This document shows, piece by piece, positions 25,801-34,800 of a stretch of 64,000 bases of DNA. A model generated the notes under the pieces. It was given only the letters and a program-made list of their open reading frames with translations. It ran no database searches and was not told where the DNA came from. The translations under genes were made by a program, and so were the position numbers. How positions within the stretch are numbered: position 1 is the stretch's first letter; each line of letters begins with the position of its first letter. Source of the DNA: Pycnopodia helianthoides (lineage: Eukaryota > Echinodermata > Asteroidea > Forcipulatida > Asteriidae); contig CM063247.1 in the NCBI GenBank assembly GCA_032158295.1, positions 17,090,009 through 17,154,008 on the forward strand, given 5' to 3'.

Positions 25801-28800
25801 TTAAGGTGTGTAATAACAATGTGTGAACCACCATGGACCAAAAACATTTGTTGAAACATAAAAACTAATTGCAAGCCATTCAAGCTTTACATACTGTAAG
25901 ATTTTGCTGGTTATTTCATACTACATTTTTAAATAAGGGAATAAAAGGGTAGTGACGCGGTCTTAACCCGCCGTTTAAAACCGGCAGGGTCGTGGCCATG
26001 TGATAAAGGACCGAGCCGAAGGGGAGGTCCTTTATCGCACGGCCACGGCCCTGCAAGGTTTTAAACGGCCGGTTACGACCAAGTTACTACTCTTTTATTC
26101 CCATTCATAAATGCCCTTTTTGTTAAAAAGCGTAATATTGTTGGAAAAATCTCAACTATACATGCCACGCTCAACAGTTGTGCGTACGCGCGCGTCATAA
26201 CACTAACATGTTTTTAGATTGTATACCAATATGTGTTGATTGCGTTTCGCGTAAATTAGCGCCTGCGTGTAACCTTGCGCGCCACAGGTGTGTTTAAAAA
26301 CACTTCATGCACTTCTAGCCGTGCATTATCATCTGTTTAAACACCCCCACGTGACACGCTCTCCACCAATCAGAATGGATAAACTCTCCGAGGTATTTAT
26401 GAATTGCCAGTAACATACATTATAGCAATAGTGGAATGTGACTTTAAATCCTTTGATCACCTCTCCATTGGATCTCCTTTTCTGTTTACCTTCATGGTTA
26501 CCCATGTTCCCTACACCTGTACATAATGTATGTGTCCTCATACAGATCTGACCACATTATGTGAGTTTGACAGCTGAAGTCAAATGTGAACTTTTTTTAA
26601 ACCACTTCACATTGGATGATGTATTATCTGCAAAATTTGTTTTGGACAGACTTACAACAAACTTTTTTAATGCCTGTAACAACTTTGGATTTTCCTCAAT
26701 TTTTGCTGTCAGCCGGGCGGCTAGCATTTTTATCCACCGGGACTTTCCAGCGTGTAGCATGTTGAGGCATGTACCTACCGTGATACGTTCATTTCACCAG
26801 TACAAAGAGCAACAACAGATTCTGCAAAACATGCCTTGAAAACTCCCTTTGCGGGGTTATTGTGTAACCCCCAATTCCAGACCTGTGTCCTGTTGTTGTT
26901 CAAATGTGGCCTACTAGAATGGACAGGCAGCCATCATTGTTTATCATTATATTCAAATCAATGGGAGGTGTAAGTCCGAGCGTTCCGAGAGTCCAGCATA
27001 TCATGGCAAATCTGCGGCCATTGCTCACTGCCGAGGTTCTACGAATCAAAGTGAGCACTTACTCAATTTTCTCTCACAAAAACATGAAATCTCGGTAAAT
27101 TATGAAAACCATTGTTCACTTTCCTTTGTCAAGTCAAAGTTTCATTGTGGCAACGATATTTTCAAAAAAAAAAACGGTTACTCCAAAAGCTCCGAAAAGT
27201 AGTACCGCGGGTGGGCACAGAATTTATTTTTAAAATACTGACATGAAGTAGTTAAGAAAAACTTTCTCTTCTCTTTTGCAAAAATGTCACACTACTAGAT
27301 AATTACACTTACACACACATTGCTAAAATAACATGTACAATGTTCTTTTGTAAAACCACAACATTTTCTTTTTCTATTTGTGTTATTTGTGTCAATTTTG
27401 AAACGGTCTTAAAAAGTAAGTGTTGTGGTTCCCATGTGTACACCAAAACATACATTGTACACTAGCCACACAACAGCTTGGTAGATTATTTAGCACCCTA
27501 TCTACAACTAACTTACCATGTACCATTGTTGACCATATTTTGGGTCATTAAACCTGCGTGTGTCATCTCTGGGTAGTGAGTGCTGCTTACTATGTTTTGG
27601 ATTGTCTAAGCCTTTGGTGCCACGCTTCACTCGTGTGCGCATCACTTGTTGATCGATCCATTTCACCTGCCCACAGAATAAAAGAAATACAATGTATTTT
27701 GATTTCAAAACTCAGTACACACAACCGACAGGTTGCTTGATATTAAATGGAAAAAAGCCATCCAAAAGTCTTCAAAGTACAAGTCTTGTTTGACAGCAAT
27801 CAAAGTCTCTTTGGTTCCTAGGAACAAGTGTACCAGCCAGACCAGAAGACGAATATGGCTCATGCTGGATTTAGTCTTTTTCTCAAATCATCATTGCCTT
27901 TCGAGATGAAAGGCTGCAGATCATACAAATTGAAGACCAAATGTTACATCCCCCTAAGGTCGTAAATATATGCCGGATCTCAATCCACCTTTCTGGATCT
28001 AGTGTAAACGCGGTGTATAACTGTAAGTGTTGCACATACAGGAGTTTGATTTCACAGATCGGTCATTCACTTTATAGGATGCATTTAGTATTACATTTCA
28101 TGCTCAACAGTCTTATGCAGTTGGGCACAGAGTTTGTGAATTCATGTTTGAACAGTAATCAAGGCAGTGTTAGAGATTAATCCCTCTATTTGCATTACAG
28201 CACATCTTGTGAACGTAATGTCTTTCCACTATGCATTTTCTTCAAAAATTACTTACAGCAGGCTCATGCTTAATTGCTGTGTGTTCCCCACTGCTAGGAC
28301 TAATGGACCTCTTCTGTGTTGTGCGATGGTAGAAGACGTAGTGATCTTTCAAGTTGTCAATCTGTCAAAATTAAAAACAAATGGAAAATACAAATATTAA
28401 AAGGCAAAACTTTATTGTTTGCACACATTTAGGATGAGTAAGAAAACATCAAAATGTTAACACATAAAACTTTTGTCAAAACTGTTGTCATATTTTCTTA
28501 TTGGAACTTTGAGTTTTGTAAAATCAACTTATATTTAACACAAACACTAAATCGTATAAAAAAGATTCAAATTCTCTGAATTGCAGTACTTCAGACAATC
28601 TTTAAAATCAATCAACTTTGAGTTAATGTAGTTTGACACCTGATGATTTTATCATTTCCTCATTCTTTATTTTAAGACCTTTACGATGATGCAATATTGT
28701 CAAAATCTATTATGTAGTTCAGGAAATGTTAATTTTTTGAAATATTAACCTCCGAATAAGAGTATAATTCAACACCTGATTACATCAATGTGCCATCCTG

Positions 28801-31800
28801 CATCATCTTATCTACTAACTGTACTGAGTATAAATTATAGTTAAGTTGGAAGTCATTCTGAGCTATCTGCATGTAAGTGCAGACTATGCGCTTACAGCTT
28901 GTTGTACAGAAGCCCACTGGAATAGTAAACTGTGCATTTCACTTGCCTCCAATCATGCCAGGTAGTTTTATTTATCCAAATTTAAAGCAAAACTTTATTT
29001 TTTTTAATGTATTATTATGGTAGCGATCATAACCAGTTTATTGGTCAAATGAAATTACATGAACCCACTGAAAAATACAACACATTTTAAAAATGTATAA
29101 TTCACATCATTGAAAAGGACGAAACATGACCATTCTAAAGAAGTAGGTTGGACAGTTTTTAGTAGTCCACAGGGCAAGTTGAGAAGTGGTGTTTACAAGC
29201 CCGCACAGCAGTTTTTACTAGACAATGTATGCCAGGCTAGTGTAAAGGGTGAGCCCTTTAGTACATAATAAATCTTTCTTGGTATGTCTAACTAAGAAGA
29301 AGATTTAAAGAAGATGAAGTTTGTAGAACAAGAAAAAACAAAAACAATTTCAAAAAGGTGTTTGGGTGGTGCCTGAACACCTTAAAATGTAAACAGGTTA
29401 TACATGATACAGCAGTAATATCACAGAACAATAAGACACAAAGTTCTTAATTTCATAATATCACTATACTAAATACAAGTTTTGAACATGCTCCCTTGCA
29501 ATGACTTTAAATCAAAAGAATGTCCTTTAATAAATCAATCATTCAATACAAGATCTGTGTACACTGTTCACCTGTACAGGTCTATAACTTCCCTGAGAGT
29601 GAGAACAAGGGTTCATGCATATGTTGACATTGTCACACTGCACATGTTAAACCAATGATTGAAAGGATAGAAGTCAACCCACACACAGTCTGGGAACTAC
29701 CCACAATGTCCTGTTTATTCAGACCGTAACATTAAGTGAATTGTAAAGATGTTTTCCTTTGCCATAATGGTAACACTATGAACTTCCTCTATGACTTTGT
29801 AATAAGTAATTGATACAATGAAGGCATTTCGTACCAAGAACAAATGTAATGGTTTCATCCATACAAAAAAGTGAATCCAAAATGGCTATTACATTGTAGG
29901 ACAATTGTACTTTAAACGTTTCCCCCCCCCCCCAGAATCTGACAACAAACCACATTCATCAGTTTGGACCTGTGGGCATTGATGGGAAATACAATGTACA
30001 TGATGTACACTACATGTATGTACAGGTGTGTTTTCAATATCCAGTTATATCCAGTATGTAAATGTTGTGGTTACATTCCTGAACAATGGACCAGGGGATG
30101 AGTCACTCAGACCTTTATACATCATTAGAAAATGACCCTGAAAAGTTGACAAGAATTTTAAAAGCAACAAAGTTGGTACACGAACACGATGGTACACGAA
30201 CACATAGTGTACAACTCTGGCTTTCGCAAGACTACAAATAAATTTATTTTTATTGTTCACTTTCCAGGAAAAAATTAATAGTAAAAAGAGAACAATTTTT
30301 TTTTAAATCAAAGGATGAGTACTGTATTATTACAAAAAGAGACAACCAGCCAGAGACTCCAGTCAAAGAACATGATTTGAAAAGAGATTGTTGCATGATT
30401 TCAATAACATGTTTGCCCTATCCTTTTACCTTACCTCATACATGTACGTGTTTATGTTTATTTAACTATAGCACCTATTCATGTACTTAAATGTAAAACT
30501 ATGTACATATTCATAAAACTTCAACAAGTTTTCCTTTCTTACAGGGTTTGCACTACATGTATGTTCAAAAAAACTAAGGCAAGCTACAAAAGCACAAACA
30601 AAATCATCTAGTCCCAGGAGTAAGTTGTTTTAAATTTGACTCATTGATGCTTCCAATTCCAAAAGTAACAAAGCCACAACTTCTCCAGAAGTGGTAATAT
30701 TGTTTATAAATTTTAATGGTTTTATTAATATTTTTGTAGTAATTTTTCTGCATACATGTACATTTCAATGCACACTTACTGATTGGGATCGTACATATCT
30801 TTTGACTTAATGTACAAAATGTCCACAATTCAGCATTTGGCTGCAGCATGATAATTTTCAATGAATAAACAGAATAAGGACAGTTAGCAAATTCAGTTTT
30901 AATCTATTCTACCTGTACAGCAGTGTACAGTTAACTGTGTAGGAAGGGTTGAAATTATGTTTATGTATGTTGGATATACTTACTAGTTTAAATGCACATA
31001 AAATCAACCAACTTGTCAAAGTTTCATTGAAATGTGTACATGTGTAGGTAACTTTCAAATCAAGAACACAGTAAGCTTGGGCGGTTATTCGGTATTACCG
31101 AGTAGTCACGGTATTTGTTCAATACCGAACAATGCCAAGAGCTGTTTTAAAAATACAGAAATACCGTCGTGCTCGGTTTTCAATTTCAATACCCCGATAT
31201 AAACAAATTGCGCTATACTAACAGCCGTTTCAGATTGGTTACATTTATGGAACAATTATTAGTAGCCTACCAGCACCAACTCTAAAACAATCAAAGCTTT
31301 GTCGCTTAAAATCTTTGCAGTCAATTTCTCAGTTACAAATTTATCATTACTTTTGTACACAGTACCGCAGTACCACCATAATGAATGTGCATAACACTAT
31401 TCAGTATGCATGGTGTGTACAACAATTACATTTACCAACATGCCTAGTTGTTATACTTCTCCTTCTTTGTCATCAAACTTTAACCTAGTTCAAAGTTTCA
31501 TCTGAATACAGTAAAGGATGCTGACGTACATGTACAGTACATAATTTTCTAACACATGCATGGAAGATTCTATTATCCAAGGTGGAACACTGATAAAAAG
31601 AACTCCAAACAATAGCAAACCAGAAGTCTTTGACTTGAGTGTGTTATGCGTGGATGATTCACATTCTAAAGCTCCACAGCAACAATAGTCAGCAATTATA
31701 ATCCACATTTGTGTCAATATCGGATTTCAGGCCACCAGTGTTCACAGTTAAATACAGGTACAGTGTACATGCCAGGTGGCGGAACTGCACCGTAGAATTC

Positions 31801-34800
31801 ATCACTTAACATACAATAACTTCACACAGGCTATTTTATCAATAGTCAACTCCGCTTTTGTTGGGACAGATGAGCGTCACATGACATTTCTTTCTTTTGC
31901 CCCTTCTTTTTTAGAGGGGGGGGGGTTGTTGAGTTTAAAAAGCATTTATGTTACTGACAGTTGGATTTCATGACTGGATAAACCTTGATATAGAATATAA
32001 AAGTATAATCATTTTTAGATTTCACCTGAACAATAGTCTTAATTTTCTACAAAATGAACATCAAATAACCAATTATAACACTATTGGTAATAATTTAAAC
32101 ATACATTTTTGTAGGAACGGAATGATAGGCTATATATCTTAATGGATTTATTTTTCTTCAACAATGAAGCAGAAGTTGTGTAGTTCAGAGCATGGGTGTC
32201 ACAGAGAACATCTAATTAACCATACTCATGATCTTGATGCCCTTTTTAAATGATCCTGTGAAGTTGTTCACTTTGCTTTGCTACATGTAGTTCATACCCT
32301 TTGCAAAATGGCCTTGTTCCTTTGAAGATTAAAAATATATTGGATTGATCGAGTGCATGAGACAACCAATGTTACAATACCTACCAGTAAAAAATACAGC
32401 AACACGTTTTATATAAGTTACTAAAACCATATCTTTGCAATTCTTTCTTATCAAATGCCTGATAACTGATAACAACTCTCTGTATCATTGATATCAATGT
32501 ACATGTACATGTATTATAAATCAATCAACACATCAAGATGTCCACTACATGAACACACTACACATAAATTACCCAGTTTCACCATTTTTAAAACAGTTGA
32601 AATGGAGAATTCTTACATGTAAGTATACCAGGTTCTTTTACTAACACCACACACAGGACCTATATGGTTTTACATCCCATCAGAAGGTCTACTCTTAAAA
32701 ATGTCTTGTTTAAGGACACAAGTGTCAAGACTGGGAGTCAAGCCCATACTCTGCTGATCAGAAACACGCCAGCTTGAGTCCAGTGTCTAAATTACCCTTC
32801 AATTCATTAATTAGGGCCTAACCTGGCATTTTTGCTTATTGTGGGGTAAGAAAATGTTCAAACCATTAGGCTACCATGAACTGGTAAAAACTTGTACAAA
32901 GTTTGTTATTTCACTTTTTGTACTTATCATATTCAGCCCTGGTTAGGACAGTCTCCATTCTGATGTCATGGGTAAGCTTGCTCTCAACAAAACAAAACAA
33001 AATTCACAAAAATCTAATCAAATCAAAGTAAAAAAATAATAACAAATTAATTTAAGAATACAATAACCTGATAAAAAAATATGTTTTTTTACCTTGCCCC
33101 ACAAATGCACTGAAATCCTTATTTTTATTATACAAAACACTACGGCCCTGTAGATCCAACTCTCTTGGAATGTTTGTTTAAAGGCATAGGCCCTATATGA
33201 CACAGAAAAATAGCTGTACAAAATATGTTGTCACAAATATTTCTTATTTCTGACATTTGAAATTGCAAGTTTAGATGGTTGATTGATTGTTGTCTTACAG
33301 TACATGTGCACCTAACAATTTATTGTACACAGTAATTACTGTATGTTTACTAGCATGTTTTTTTGAACATTTAACAAAATTTGATGACTAAAAAATACTA
33401 CGTACGTGTAATAAACCCACAAGGGAAACTGATTGGGTAAATTTTAAATAATTTGGGGTTGAACAAACAAAATTTGACTAGAGCGTGACAAGAACCAAAA
33501 AACTACAGCTCTTAGGTGTACACACGGTAGTCAAAACTGTTGAAAATAAAGCAACCAGCTCTTTTCAATCTGGTTCAAAAATTTTTGTCTTAAAAACCAA
33601 GAGTTGACATCAAAGGAACTATTTCAAAAAGTGATCTGAACATACATTGTAATGTGGAGAAGTGTGGGTTGTCATTTACCCCAAAACCACACTTCGGACT
33701 GTCATTTGGAAAAAGCATGGTCTGGACAATGTAAGCGTCATTTGTAGCTATTCCTGTGCAGGCAGATAGTTTTCCCTGAAGTGTTGTTGATGGGTGTTTT
33801 TTTTCTTTCTCTCTAGTCAACTCTTTCTCCCACCTAAATGCAAACTTTCTAACATCTCATCAAATTCATTGTCTATCATGTTTAGACCTTGATTAGATCT
33901 AAATAGTGAATAGCTACATGTATGACACCATCAAGAAGTCATCAGGTATCAACTTACTGTACAAGCCATTTCAGTTTTTAAAATGACAATTTGCTTCCTA
34001 CTGCACTTCATGAAATACTAAAGCTATGATGTTCATAATTTGGCATCTGATGGATCAAGACTGGGCAACATTTATACACTATGACCTTTACTTCAAGTAG
34101 TACTGGAAGGTCAAAGTTTCTTCTATAAATCGGAGCAACTTGAAATCTACACCATGTTAAGGCCTTGATCAGACCTTGTTCATATATTACGTCTTCATCA
34201 TGTCATCAAGCTTCATGTAATGTCATTGTAAATGTTTACTTTTTAAACATTTAGGCCTATATTTACAGGAAAAAATGCCTGATCAAGCTGAAACTCTGCA
34301 TGTATTCAAGCCGGGATGTTAGGTCAGGACTGTTCTAATGACGTCATCAAATGTCATGTGACGTCACCCTATAGATGCAGTTTACAAGGAATCAGCTCTG
34401 TGCTTCGTTCGCAACACACACCACAATTTTTTATATATTTTTTTCTAACCCACAGGATTCTTTTTCAGAACACCTGGGTCCTGGAGCAACATTTTTGTGG
34501 GGGAATGTTAATGTGAAACTGAAACCATGACTAAGGCATGTATTAAAAACAACAAATATTCTCATAAAATACACCAGGAGTTATTTTTCTCTTTTGTGAA
34601 AGTAAGTCTATAGTTTACTTTGAACTGTCTGGAACCTCGGTTGTATTTAAAGCACAGCCAATAGGCAGCCTTGGCAAGCTGGAATCTCAGACTCAAATAC
34701 CTCCCATGCCAAGAACAATGGAAAACAATCTTGGCAACCGACAGTAACTAAATCTATCTCTTGGTTTAGACAAAAAGGACAAAGGTCTGGGATTGGGTTG

